32,430 nucleotides of DNA from an uncultured Bacteroidales bacterium (GCA_902782245.1 CACZMI010000018.1:1-32430); one strand, 5' to 3'. Counted from the first letter of the stretch, positions 1 through 7,907 are shown. Made by a program: numbers and translations. Notes: generated by a model from the sequence alone, not told the origin.

Positions 1-3000
1 AACCGGTAATCATACCCTTTACAATCTGCCAGGTTTCATCGGCCTCATGCTCCAGACGGAATCCCACTGCGCCAATCTGATGCTCACCGTTTTCGAGCGT
101 TACCACCAGCGGCAGGGCGCGGCAAAGTCCGTCGGCGGAATTCTGCTCCTTTCCGTCATTCATGCAGGCGTTCACGCGGTCTGTGAGGCGCTCATCGGCC
201 AAACCGTCGTTATGGACTGCGGTTATTATGCGGCCCTCGTCATTGAGTGAAATAATGAGCGAGCGCAAATCGGTCAGATGGTCCAGTTCAACGAATATGC
301 CGTCGGTCAGGCGGGTTACCACATCCTCGGCGTTAAAGTTGTCAAGATCCGTCACTGCGGTAATTCTGGATATGCTGTCAACCACACGAATGGCCTGCTG
401 CAGATCACTGCGGAACTTGAGCCAGTGGCGCGAATGCACCACAAAGCGCACCAGCACCACCACGATGAATATCAGCACGAATATTATGACCGATATAGTC
501 AGGTTGCTGTTGGTCCGCTGCAGTTCACGGCAGTCCTCCTCAATCTTCCACTCGCCGTAATAGAGTTTGAACAGCTTCAGGTAAGCGTCATCATTATAGC
601 GGTAAATATCCCAGTCACGCATAGCCAGAGCCGATACCGCAATCTCATTACGCAGCCACAGGACCGTCTCGTAATCAGTGGCGAATCCGTCCTCAAGCCA
701 GTATGTCTCGGCCGGTACCAGCACATCCATCACAGACAGGAGCATATCCTTGGATCCGCCGTTCAGCAGATAGTCACGGTTCAACGCATCAAAGGCCGAA
801 TCAGCGTAAAGCAACGCCTCCTCAAACTGCCCCCGGGTATTGCACAGATATGTCTGGTTGGCATAATCATATGCCTTTACAAGCAGGCTGTCCTGAGCCT
901 CCTGCGAATGGGCCGATAAGCCCGAGCACAGCAATACCAGCAGCATCAGCGCCCGCTTTATGCCCTTGGGCAGACGGAACGAGAATCGGCTGCCCTTGCC
1001 CGGTGTGCTCTCAACGTTGAAACTGCAGACCTTGAACAGGTCATCGGCCTTACGGTATTTCTCAATGATGCCCTTGCAGTTCATAAGACCGAATCCGCTG
1101 CCCTTGCCCTGACGCTCGCCCTGTCCTATCTTGTCGGGGTCAAACACCTTTGAGTCACGGATCTGGCTGACATCAGCCTCACTCAGGCCCACGCCTGTAT
1201 CGGAAACCGATATCTCAACGTAGTCTTCACCCTGCGTAGCCTCAACGGTAACCTTACCGCCGGCAGGCGTGAACTTGCGGGCGTTATCGGCCAGCGTATT
1301 TATCATAAACAGCGTGAGTACGCGGTCTGCGCGAACCACAGCGTCGCTCTTTACCACATCCAGTTCAACACCCTTCTGGATGAAACCGCGGCTGCCCTTG
1401 CTTACTATGTCAAACACTCCCTGTACGGGGAAACTCTCCACATTCAGGGTAACAACGCCCTGACGTATGCGTATCCATTGTGAAAGCAGGTCGTTGTACT
1501 GGTTGATGCGCTCGGCCAGTTCACGTACGTACTGCATGCTCTGCTCATACTGGGGTGTACCGGCCTTAAGCCCGGAGAGATGCTTTATCTCGGAGCGCAT
1601 GCGGTCTATGTACGGCAGGCACTCGGCCACCACCTGACAGCAGGTCTTGCGTACCAGATTCTCGCGTTTGTTGGTATCGGCATGCAGACGGTACAGGTAG
1701 TGCTGCTTCTCGGCCTGCTTGAGACGGTCAGCCTGACCTACAAGCTCATCGGCATTACGCAGTGCGGCCTTCAGGTACGGAGCCAGATCGACACCTTTGA
1801 TATCCGGAATGGCTATGCTGTTGAGCCACTGGGTGGTATCCTGTCCCTCGGGAGCCGGTTTCAGGATTCGCTCGCACAGATCAACCGTCTTCTGCATCAT
1901 CTCCACATACTTGCGGTTAGCGGCATTGATGCGCTTGTGGAACAGCAGAATCAATACGGCCAGCAGCACGATTGCAGAAGCCATTGCGTACAACATGCCC
2001 TTAAGGCGCAGGTTGGACTGCTTGAGCAGTATGGTACGCGCCTCATAGCGGCGGTCCAGACGTATGTTCTTCTGTATCTCCAGATATACCGTACGGTTAT
2101 AGTCCGATGCCTCCTTGTCGTTCAGTCCCGAGTAAGCCAGACTCATCTGCTCACGCAATGAAGCCATACACTCCGGCACCACGCCGTGAGGCATCGCATC
2201 CATCCACTCCTCCTCAATAATGCGGCCGTCGCTGCGATAACGCTCCAGCGGCTCCTGCTCCGTACGTCCGGCGCTGTTAAGACGGAAGTTGGAATTCAGC
2301 ATGTCAAGTGCCGTGCCCAGCACGTCCAACGCCTCCTCATACAGGCCACGCTCAATATAGCAGGAAGCCAGCAGGCGCTCGCACTCTATTATCTCATACT
2401 GTCCGCCGTATGATGCCGAAAGTTGCAAAGCCTTGAGAGCCAGTTGTGTAGGCAGCAGTTCAGGACTTACGTCCGATGCATTCAACCTGGAAAGCATGTC
2501 ATCACTCACCCCTGACAGCACGTTGTCGGTACCGTACTCCAGCAGCAGCGAACAGATGGCGCTTATGCTCAGCGCCTGCATCCTTACATTATTGTATCGG
2601 GTGGCACTGCGCAGGCAGTTGTCCAGACTGCGCAGACGGTATGAAGCGATATCGGTCTCCTCTATTCCTATGCCCAGACCATGCATGTAAGTGTACATCA
2701 GGTATCGGTCATGGTCGTCACGCAGACGGTTATCGGGCACTACATAAGCCATCTCACGGCCTGCCTGTCCCAGTTGCTCCAACTCGAACCAGTAACGGGC
2801 CGACTCCATGCGGAACGAGCGCTCCAGTGAGAGCAGACGGTCCAGTTGGGCACTGTTCAATGCCTCCTGCTCCTCATGCAGGGCACGCAGGTTAAGCAGG
2901 ATCTCATTGCGGTACTGATAGAAAGATACGTTGTCCGATGTACGCTGGCATATCCTCATCAGGCCTATCTGTGAAGCCACAATCTCAAGGGTATTGCCGG

Positions 3001-3289
3001 TGATTGACGGAACCGAGCTGTAAAGGTCCCAGGCCTCGGTATAGTCCATACGCATGAACGCAATGCGCGCCAGAGTGTTTACCGCCTTGGCGTGCTCATC
3101 GCTGTGACGGCGGGTAACATCCAGTGCAAACCGGGCGTACTGCTCGGCCGAGTCCAGATTGTTCCAAAGGTATGAAATGGCCTTCTCGTTCAGGTCAAAC
3201 ACAGTCTGGCCCGAACCATTCGCCTTAACCTGTCCGCCTACAGACAGACAGAGCAAAGCAACGTAAAACCAATATCCCAGTCCTTTCAT
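1..3289 (-). CDS. Large two-sensor histidine kinase (DUF5112/DUF5113-like), 3' end cut by window edge
   Basis: The frame is open from an ATG at 3289 to the left edge (1096 residues, no stop). It starts with a signal peptide (residues 1-24), then a helical TPR-like extracytoplasmic region (about 25-425) and a membrane helix (about 431-452). A dimerisation-like region follows, with a candidate phospho-acceptor His536 (HADTNK). A complete HATPase domain spans about 655-772: N-box N664/D668/N669, G1 SDTGVG near 695, G2 GKGSGFG near 728. Instead of ending there, the chain continues into a second hydrophobic segment (about 776-795), a second TPR-like region, another membrane helix (about 928-950) and a GAF-like cytoplasmic region that reaches the edge. 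This resembles the Bacteroidales DUF5112/DUF5113 sensor proteins, from recall and not from a search. The start overlaps the stop of the upstream gene by ATGA, implying coupled translation. The phospho-acceptor is inferred from its spacing to the N-box (about 128 residues). Confidence 0.85.
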   Translation of the reverse strand, partial: MKGLGYWFYVALLCLSVGGQVKANGSGQTVFDLNEKAISYLWNNLDSAEQYARFALDVTRRHSDEHAKAVNTLARIAFMRMDYTEAWDLYSSVPSITGNTLEIVASQIGLMRICQRTSDNVSFYQYRNEILLNLRALHEEQEALNSAQLDRLLSLERSFRMESARYWFELEQLGQAGREMAYVVPDNRLRDDHDRYLMYTYMHGLGIGIEETDIASYRLRSLDNCLRSATRYNNVRMQALSISAICSLLLEYGTDNVLSGVSDDMLSRLNASDVSPELLPTQLALKALQLSASYGGQYEIIECERLLASCYIERGLYEEALDVLGTALDMLNSNFRLNSAGRTEQEPLERYRSDGRIIEEEWMDAMPHGVVPECMASLREQMSLAYSGLNDKEASDYNRTVYLEIQKNIRLDRRYEARTILLKQSNLRLKGMLYAMASAIVLLAVLILLFHKRINAANRKYVEMMQKTVDLCERILKPAPEGQDTTQWLNSIAIPDIKGVDLAPYLKAALRNADELVGQADRLKQAEKQHYLYRLHADTNKRENLVRKTCCQVVAECLPYIDRMRSEIKHLSGLKAGTPQYEQSMQYVRELAERINQYNDLLSQWIRIRQGVVTLNVESFPVQGVFDIVSKGSRGFIQKGVELDVVKSDAVVRADRVLTLFMINTLADNARKFTPAGGKVTVEATQGEDYVEISVSDTGVGLSEADVSQIRDSKVFDPDKIGQGERQGKGSGFGLMNCKGIIEKYRKADDLFKVCSFNVESTPGKGSRFSFRLPKGIKRALMLLVLLCSGLSAHSQEAQDSLLVKAYDYANQTYLCNTRGQFEEALLYADSAFDALNRDYLLNGGSKDMLLSVMDVLVPAETYWLEDGFATDYETVLWLRNEIAVSALAMRDWDIYRYNDDAYLKLFKLYYGEWKIEEDCRELQRTNSNLTISVIIFVLIFIVVVLVRFVVHSRHWLKFRSDLQQAIRVVDSISRITAVTDLDNFNAEDVVTRLTDGIFVELDHLTDLRSLIISLNDEGRIITAVHNDGLADERLTDRVNACMNDGKEQNSADGLCRALPLVVTLENGEHQIGAVGFRLEHEADETWQIVKGMITG

Positions 3290-4014
3290 CTTATCTTTAT
3301 CTCATAAGCCGCCTCAAGTCCGTATTCCGTATATGCCGATATCACGGCACTGTTCAGGTCCTTAACATCGGACGCATAAACCCTGCATCCCAGCCCGTCA
3401 TCATCGACCGTAAGTTTCAGGCCATGGGCCGATGTGCTCCAGCCCACGAACGTCCCCTTTTCCAGACCGCGGACTTGCAGATGTGCAATCTCCCCGCTCC
3501 CCAGAACGCTTTTGTCTGAATTCATTATCATAAACAACGGTCCGTCTGACTCGCCGCGTACGCTCTCCTCAAAAGCCAGGCCGTCAATATCGATGATGGT
3601 CTCCTGCTCATCAAGCACGGTGCACTCGTGGCCGTTCAGCGTTACTCCGGTAATATAGTTACGGTTGGCGGGATTATAGTCCCTGCACATGCTCAGTGCG
3701 TCACAGCCGCTCACATCACAGTCGGCCAGCACTATGCCACTACCACTTTCAGCAATATAGATTTCGCCGCCCTTGCCCTCAAACCTGCAGTTGCGGAACA
3801 CTACACCGTAGGAGTGTTTAAGCACCACCCCGTCGGTCCGGAACGTACAGCCCTCGAACAGCACCGGCCACGACACGTCAACCGTACCCTCAAACGTTCT
3901 TCCGCTGAACGTGTTCAGAACAGGAAGGACCTGGGCCGATGCGCCCCACGCCGATGCAACGAGCATCACCACGCAAAGCACTGACAGTCTATTTAACCAC
4001 TTTGGCATGACCAT
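3286..4014 (-). CDS. Secreted beta-helix-like protein of unknown function
   Basis: This 242-residue protein begins with a clear Sec signal peptide ending near ASAWGASAQ (about residue 28), so it is exported. Residues 35-105 contain short repeated strand-turn units with alternating hydrophobics, of the type VLFEGCTF, VVFRNCRF and IVLADCDV, which is the look of a right-handed parallel beta-helix. The C-terminal half has no recognisable motif. A second ATG at 4008 is equally usable and gives a more standard signal peptide (MPKWLNRLS). The stop overlaps the ATG of the downstream two-sensor kinase as ATGA, so the two are probably one operon, and a role as an accessory to the kinase's periplasmic sensing is a reasonable guess only. 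I do not recognise a named family. Confidence 0.75.
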   Translation of the reverse strand: MVMPKWLNRLSVLCVVMLVASAWGASAQVLPVLNTFSGRTFEGTVDVSWPVLFEGCTFRTDGVVLKHSYGVVFRNCRFEGKGGEIYIAESGSGIVLADCDVSGCDALSMCRDYNPANRNYITGVTLNGHECTVLDEQETIIDIDGLAFEESVRGESDGPLFMIMNSDKSVLGSGEIAHLQVRGLEKGTFVGWSTSAHGLKLTVDDDGLGCRVYASDVKDLNSAVISAYTEYGLEAAYEIKIR

Positions 4015-4020
4015 AACTTA

Positions 4021-4028
4021 CAAATGTA
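4021..4028 (-). promoter_or_regulatory. Candidate -7 box for the beta-helix/kinase operon
   Basis: The minus strand reads TACATTTG, an exact TAnnTTTG match, just upstream of the ATG at 4014. No clear -33 TTTG is seen. Expected transcription start would be about 4016, giving almost no leader for the 4014 start and about 8 bases for the 4008 start. Confidence 0.45.
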
Positions 4029-4041
4029 TTCTTTTTTTTCC

Positions 4042-4049
4042 GTACCTTC
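4042..4049 (+). promoter_or_regulatory. Candidate -7 box for trmO
   Basis: TACCTTCG resembles TAnnTTTG with one mismatch. It lies 10 bases before the trmO ATG and is preceded by a T-rich tract. It shares a 44-base divergent region with the minus-strand gene at 4014. Confidence 0.4.
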
Positions 4050-4058
4050 GCCTCTGCG

Positions 4059-4739
4059 ATGCAGAAAATGCAACCTATAGCAACTATACGGACAGGATTC
4101 GCCAGCAAGTTCGGAGTCCCGCGCCAGAGCGGACTGGTACCCGAACTCAAGGGAACCATTGTCTTCAGTCCCGAGTACCGCAACCCAGATGCGCTGCGTG
4201 GGCTGGAGGGATTCAGCCATATCTGGCTTATCTGGGAGTTCTCGGAGGCCATACGTCAGGATTGGTCGCCCACTGTGCGTCCGCCGCGTCTGGGAGGCAA
4301 CACGCGGTTAGGTGTATTCGCCACACGCTCTCCCTTCCGCCCCAATCCCATCGGTCTTTCATGCGTAAAGCTTGAATCCATTGAGTTGAGCACTCCGCAG
4401 GGACCCGTTCTGCATGTAAGCGGTGCCGACCTTATGGACGGAACGCCCATTTACGATATCAAGCCCTACATACCCTATACCGATTGTGTGCCTGACGCAA
4501 CTTCAGGCTTCACGGGAAGCGTTTCCATGCATCAGCTGCAGGTTGTCATTCCGGAGCAGATTGCAGCCAAAATAAAACCCGGGACGCTCGCTGCGCTCCG
4601 GGGTATTCTTGCTCAGGATCCGCGTCCCCGTTATCAGGATGACCCTGAACGTGAGTACGGATTTGATTTTGACGGCTATTCAGTAAAGTTCAAGGTTCCT
4701 GATGCCGACACTCTGATTGTCACTTCTCTTCAGGCTTGA
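4059..4739 (+). CDS. trmO: tRNA (N6-threonylcarbamoyladenosine-37-N6)-methyltransferase TrmO/TsaA
   Basis: This 226-residue cytoplasmic enzyme belongs to the TsaA/TrmO family, which uses S-adenosylmethionine to methylate t6A37 in ANN-decoding tRNAs to m6t6A. The signature LGVFATRSPFRPNPIGLS lies at about residues 84-101. The N-terminal PIATIRTGFASKFGVPRQ segment and the C-terminal DPRPRYQ...YGFDFDGYSVKF region are also typical, and the length fits the family. An in-frame ATG three codons later (4068) is an alternative start. The gene is divergent from the beta-helix protein and its 3' end overlaps the convergent DUF1573 gene by 20 bases, so it is probably monocistronic. The product assignment is secure; activity on a particular tRNA is inferred from the family. 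Confidence 0.93.
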   Translation: MQKMQPIATIRTGFASKFGVPRQSGLVPELKGTIVFSPEYRNPDALRGLEGFSHIWLIWEFSEAIRQDWSPTVRPPRLGGNTRLGVFATRSPFRPNPIGLSCVKLESIELSTPQGPVLHVSGADLMDGTPIYDIKPYIPYTDCVPDATSGFTGSVSMHQLQVVIPEQIAAKIKPGTLAALRGILAQDPRPRYQDDPEREYGFDFDGYSVKFKVPDADTLIVTSLQA

Positions 4740-5160
4740 TCCTGTCGGCCACCAGTTCATCGACCATCTCGCCCATAATATAAAGGTAGCATGAGTTGAC
4801 CTTGCAGTTGGTTGTCAGCGCAATGGTCTTCTTCATCTTGCCCACCCTACGGGTAGAACCGGCATATGAAACCTTTATGGAGTCCTTCTGACCAGGCTGT
4901 ATAGCGGTCTTGGGATACTCGGGGACAGTGCAGCCACAGGTTGAATTGGCTGACAGGATAAGCAGTTCCTTGTCACCGGTATTGGTAAACACGAACCAGC
5001 ACACCTTGTCACCGTGTTCCTTGTCAAACAGACCAAAGTCAACGGTTGTCTTTTCAAAAGTTATCTCCGGATATTTTTCTTCCTCGTTTGCATTCTCGCC
5101 CCATGCGGTCATTGTTAACGCAGCAAACAGAAACAGGGCAAAACTCTTTAAATACTTCAT
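4720..5160 (-). CDS. DUF1573 secreted protein
   Basis: This 146-residue protein has an N-terminal signal peptide (MKYLKSFALFLFAALTMTAWG, cleavage about residue 21). It is followed by one DUF1573 domain (about 32-135), an immunoglobulin-like ASPM/SPD-2/Hydin-type beta sandwich that is abundant in Bacteroidetes. Supporting motifs are TTVDFGLFDKEHGDKVCWFVFTN, split here as the opening strand pair, then STCGCTVPEYP, IQPGQKDSIKVSY and the closing strands. The Cys-Gly-Cys in STCGCT is the usual family hallmark. The molecular role of DUF1573 proteins is not established. The 3' end overlaps trmO by 20 bases in convergent orientation. It has its own upstream region, so it is likely a single-gene unit. 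Confidence 0.88.
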   Translation of the reverse strand: MKYLKSFALFLFAALTMTAWGENANEEEKYPEITFEKTTVDFGLFDKEHGDKVCWFVFTNTGDKELLILSANSTCGCTVPEYPKTAIQPGQKDSIKVSYAGSTRRVGKMKKTIALTTNCKVNSCYLYIMGEMVDELVADRIKPEEK

Positions 5161-5182
5161 AATATTCTTATTTATTCGAGCG

Positions 5183-5190
5183 CTAAGTTA
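5183..5190 (-). promoter_or_regulatory. Possible -7 box for the DUF1573 gene
   Basis: The minus strand reads TAACTTAG, one mismatch from TAnnTTTG, 23 bases upstream of the ATG. No -33 TTTG at the right spacing is visible, so this is tentative. Confidence 0.35.
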
Positions 5191-5227
5191 TGAAAATAAT
5201 TTCAACCCGCATTATAAGTCCCTTTTC

Positions 5228-5259
5228 TTTGTCAAATCCAAAAAACAGCACTACTTTTG
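5228..5259 (+). promoter_or_regulatory. Bacteroidetes-type promoter for the DUF4301 gene
   Basis: TTTG at 5228-5231 and TACTTTTG at 5252-5259 are separated by 20 bases, an exact match to the Bacteroidetes consensus. It places the transcription start near 5264 and rules out the upstream in-frame TTG at 5257 as the translation start, leaving the ATG at 5296. Confidence 0.7.
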
Positions 5260-5295
5260 ATACTCCAAAAAAGGACTCACAAAGTGTTTGTATAT

Positions 5296-6825
5296 ATGTT
5301 TGACGAGAAAGATCTGGAACAGTTTAAAAAGAAGGGTACATCGGCCGATAAAGTGAAGGCCCAGTTAGAGCTTATCCAGAAAGGTTTCCCCTTCCTTGAG
5401 TTGGAGGCCGCCGCATCCGTAGGCAACGGCATCATGGCAGTTGATGACAGTGAGTGTGACAAGTACATCAAGACCTGGGATGCATATTGCACGGGCAGCA
5501 AGCATATCATAACCAAGTTCGTACCCGCATCAGGCGCCGCAAGCCGCATGTTCAAGGATCTTTTCGGTTTCCTGGACGCAGGTTATGACACCCCCACCAC
5601 CCCGTTTGAGAAGACCTTCTTTGACAACATAGAGAAATTCGCTTTCTATAAGGAACTTGATGACGCCTGTCTCAAAAACAGCGGCAAATCCATAAAGGAC
5701 CTTATGGCCGATGCCCGGTACAAAGCAGTCGTAGCCAACCTGCTGGGTGCCGACGGACTCAACTACGGTGCACTGCCCAAGGGCCTGCTCAAGTTCCACA
5801 AATACGCAGCCGCCGCGCGCACACCCCTTGAGGAACATATGGCCGAGGGTGCACTTTACGCCACCGGTTCGGACGGATCGGTACATATACATTTTACCGT
5901 ATCACCCGAGCACAAGCAGTTGTTCAAGACACTGGCCGAGAGTTGTTCCAAGACACTTTCCAAACGCTACGGAACCACTTACAGCATATCGTTCTCCGAG
6001 CAGAAACCCAGCACCGATACGGTAGCCGCCGCTGCCGACGGCTCCGCCTTCCGCAATGACGACGGTTCCATACTGTTCCGTCCCGGAGGTCACGGCGCCC
6101 TCATTGAGAACCTCAATGACCTGGACACCGACATCGTCTTTATCAAGAATATTGACAATGTGGTACCCGATCATTTCAAGAACGACACCATCACCTATAA
6201 GAAGCTGCTTGCCGGAATTCTGGTAAGCATCCAGGAAAAGGTCTTTGAATACCTGCGGTTGCTTGACACTAAAAAGTACACCGATGCCCAACTCAGGAAA
6301 ATAACCGGTTTCGTACAGAATACCCTCTGCTGCCGATGCAAGGACCTTGCAGGCAAGACAGACAAGGAGTTGGCAGCATGGCTGCACGGCAAGCTGAACC
6401 GCCCCATCCGCGTATGCGGCATGGTAAAGAACGTGGGAGAGCCCGGCGGCGGTCCGTTCCTGGCATACAATGCCGACGGCACAGTATCACTCCAGATTCT
6501 TGAAAGCTCACAGATTGACCTGAATGATCCCGCCAAGAAGGAGATGTTCACCAAGGGCACCCACTTCAACCCCGTCGATCTGGTATGCGCCGTACGTAAT
6601 TATAAAGGTGGCTCATTCAACCTGCCGGACTACGTTGACAAATCCACAGGATTCATCTCAAGCAAATCCAAGAACGGCCGCGAACTCAAAGCCCTTGAGC
6701 TTCCCGGACTCTGGAACGGAGCCATGAGTGACTGGAACACCATCTTTGTCGAGGTGCCCCTATCCACTTTCAATCCTGTAAAAACGGTAAACGACCTGCT
6801 CCGCCCCCAGCATCAACCAGCATGA
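5296..6825 (+). CDS. DUF4301 family protein
   Basis: This is a soluble protein of 509 residues from the ATG at 5296 (MFDEKDLEQF). The frame is open further upstream to a TTG at 5257, but that codon sits inside the promoter. I recognise it as the Bacteroidetes DUF4301 family, whose function is unknown. Visible landmarks are a glycine/alanine-rich loop KFVPASGAASRMFKDL about 85 residues in, FRPGGHGALIENLNDLD near the middle, and MVKNVGEPGGGPFLAYNADG in the C-terminal third. The loop and the GEPGGGPF motif vaguely recall the nucleotide-binding segments of sugar-nucleotide pyrophosphorylases, which is a guess. There is no signal peptide or membrane segment. Its TGA stop is the first three bases of the 78-base palindrome that follows. 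Confidence 0.82.
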   Translation: MFDEKDLEQFKKKGTSADKVKAQLELIQKGFPFLELEAAASVGNGIMAVDDSECDKYIKTWDAYCTGSKHIITKFVPASGAASRMFKDLFGFLDAGYDTPTTPFEKTFFDNIEKFAFYKELDDACLKNSGKSIKDLMADARYKAVVANLLGADGLNYGALPKGLLKFHKYAAAARTPLEEHMAEGALYATGSDGSVHIHFTVSPEHKQLFKTLAESCSKTLSKRYGTTYSISFSEQKPSTDTVAAAADGSAFRNDDGSILFRPGGHGALIENLNDLDTDIVFIKNIDNVVPDHFKNDTITYKKLLAGILVSIQEKVFEYLRLLDTKKYTDAQLRKITGFVQNTLCCRCKDLAGKTDKELAAWLHGKLNRPIRVCGMVKNVGEPGGGPFLAYNADGTVSLQILESSQIDLNDPAKKEMFTKGTHFNPVDLVCAVRNYKGGSFNLPDYVDKSTGFISSKSKNGRELKALELPGLWNGAMSDWNTIFVEVPLSTFNPVKTVNDLLRPQHQPA

Positions 6826-6900
6826 TACCATTGGGGACGGTTCCGTTTGGTACTGTTTTTCGCGAAACAGTACCAAACGGAACCGTCCCCAATGGTATCA
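6823..6900. repeat. Perfect 78-base palindrome between convergent genes (REP/MITE-like)
   Basis: Two 36-base arms (6823-6858 and 6865-6900) are exact reverse complements around a 6-base loop (TTCGCG). Each arm begins TGATACCATTGGGGACGG when read inward. The first TGA is the stop codon of the DUF4301 gene and, on the other strand, the TGA of the opposite end is the stop codon of mltG. It could act as a bidirectional transcription terminator, but there is no terminal T-run outside the arms. The shared TGATAC-4 bases-GGGGAC start with the palindrome at 32027-32053 suggests a small family of REP-like elements. Confidence 0.9.
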
Positions 6901-7893
6901 CCGGATGCCGGCTTTGTCAAGAGCACGCTGGTAACGTGCCGCGTAGGCGTTGTGCTGCGACAGGGTTGTGCTGAAATAGTGTGACCCGCTGAAATCCTCC
7001 TTGGCAGAGAAATAGAGATAGTTGTGCTTTGTGTAATTGAGCACGGCATTGATGGACTGTGTGCTGACAAAGCGTATGGGGCCGGGAGGCAATCCGGGAT
7101 TCTTGTATGTATTATAAGGTGAGTCGTACTCCAGGTGTTTCTTGAGTACGCGTTTGGGACGCTCTCCACCCATTGCAAAAATCACAGTAGGACAAGCCTG
7201 CAGAGGCAGTTTCTTCTTGAGGCGGTTCATATAGACGCCCGCAATTATGGGGAACTCGTCAAGTTTTGCGGTCTCCTCTTCAATGATTGATGCAAGAATG
7301 ATCACTTCATCCTCAGTAAGGCCGATGGATTTGGCCTTGGCTTTGCGCTCATCGGTCCAGAAGCGGTTGCGTTCCTTTACCAGACGGCTTAGGATTGAGC
7401 TGGCCGATGAGTTCCAGTATACCTCATATGTATTGGGGATGATCATGCAGTATACATTGGTGGGGGTGTACCCCATTGAGTCCAGGAATTGGGGACTGGT
7501 AAGGCGGCTGGCAATGGCGGCCGAATCAACCATCACCTGGTTTGCTATGGCGCGGGCCATCTGACCTATTGTGCGGGTGCTGTTTATGGTAAGGCGGACC
7601 GGGGTCTGGCTGCCGCTCAGCAGCATATCGGACACCTGTTTGGGGGTGGCTCCGCTCTTTACAGTGTAACATCCGGTGTGAATGTGCTCATCGTAGTCAC
7701 GGTGCTCCAGTAGAAAATTCAGGGGTTTGGTGTTTGCCTGGGGATCAGCCTCCAGAATGGATTGTATTATGGTTTCACGTGTATCGGCCGGACGGATATA
7801 GATCCTGTAGTCGGGGCATTCCGATACGGGTTTGTTGAATGAACATGCCGAAAAGAACAGCAGTGTAGCAATTATCAATAATCCCTTTTTCAT
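6898..7893 (-). CDS. mltG: Endolytic murein transglycosylase MltG-like lipoprotein
   Basis: MltG cleaves nascent glycan strands in peptidoglycan and so helps set glycan length. I chose the ATG at 7893 (331 residues, MKKGLLIIATLLFFSAC). The in-frame GTG at 7911 lies upstream of the promoter-like box and lengthens the signal awkwardly. The start gives a lipoprotein signal with Cys17, whereas the E. coli enzyme is anchored by a transmembrane helix. The YceG/MltG domain covers about 90-325. The catalytic Glu is in ASIIEEET (about Glu205), followed by YMNRLKKKLPLQACPTV. The usual Asp of LQ.DPTV is Cys here. The C-terminal SPYNTYKNPGLPPGPI and FSGSHYFSTTLSQHN motifs are conserved. Its TGA is contributed by the palindrome at 6823-6900. 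Confidence 0.9.
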   Translation of the reverse strand: MKKGLLIIATLLFFSACSFNKPVSECPDYRIYIRPADTRETIIQSILEADPQANTKPLNFLLEHRDYDEHIHTGCYTVKSGATPKQVSDMLLSGSQTPVRLTINSTRTIGQMARAIANQVMVDSAAIASRLTSPQFLDSMGYTPTNVYCMIIPNTYEVYWNSSASSILSRLVKERNRFWTDERKAKAKSIGLTEDEVIILASIIEEETAKLDEFPIIAGVYMNRLKKKLPLQACPTVIFAMGGERPKRVLKKHLEYDSPYNTYKNPGLPPGPIRFVSTQSINAVLNYTKHNYLYFSAKEDFSGSHYFSTTLSQHNAYAARYQRALDKAGIR

Positions 7894-7899
7894 ACTTTG

Positions 7900-7907
7900 C
7901 AAAGATA
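7900..7907 (-). promoter_or_regulatory. Candidate -7 box for mltG
   Basis: The minus strand reads TATCTTTG, an exact TAnnTTTG match, 6 bases upstream of the ATG at 7893. A start at the expected distance would leave almost no leader. No good -33 box is visible. Confidence 0.4.

Noticed and set aside
278-919. A 213-codon open frame on the plus strand
   Set aside because: It is antisense to the continuous kinase frame and shows no domain; the minus-strand frame has membrane helices and domain motifs.
5257-5295. Upstream TTG start that would extend the DUF4301 protein by 13 residues
   Set aside because: The TTG is inside the consensus TACTTTTG promoter box, so it would not be in the transcript.
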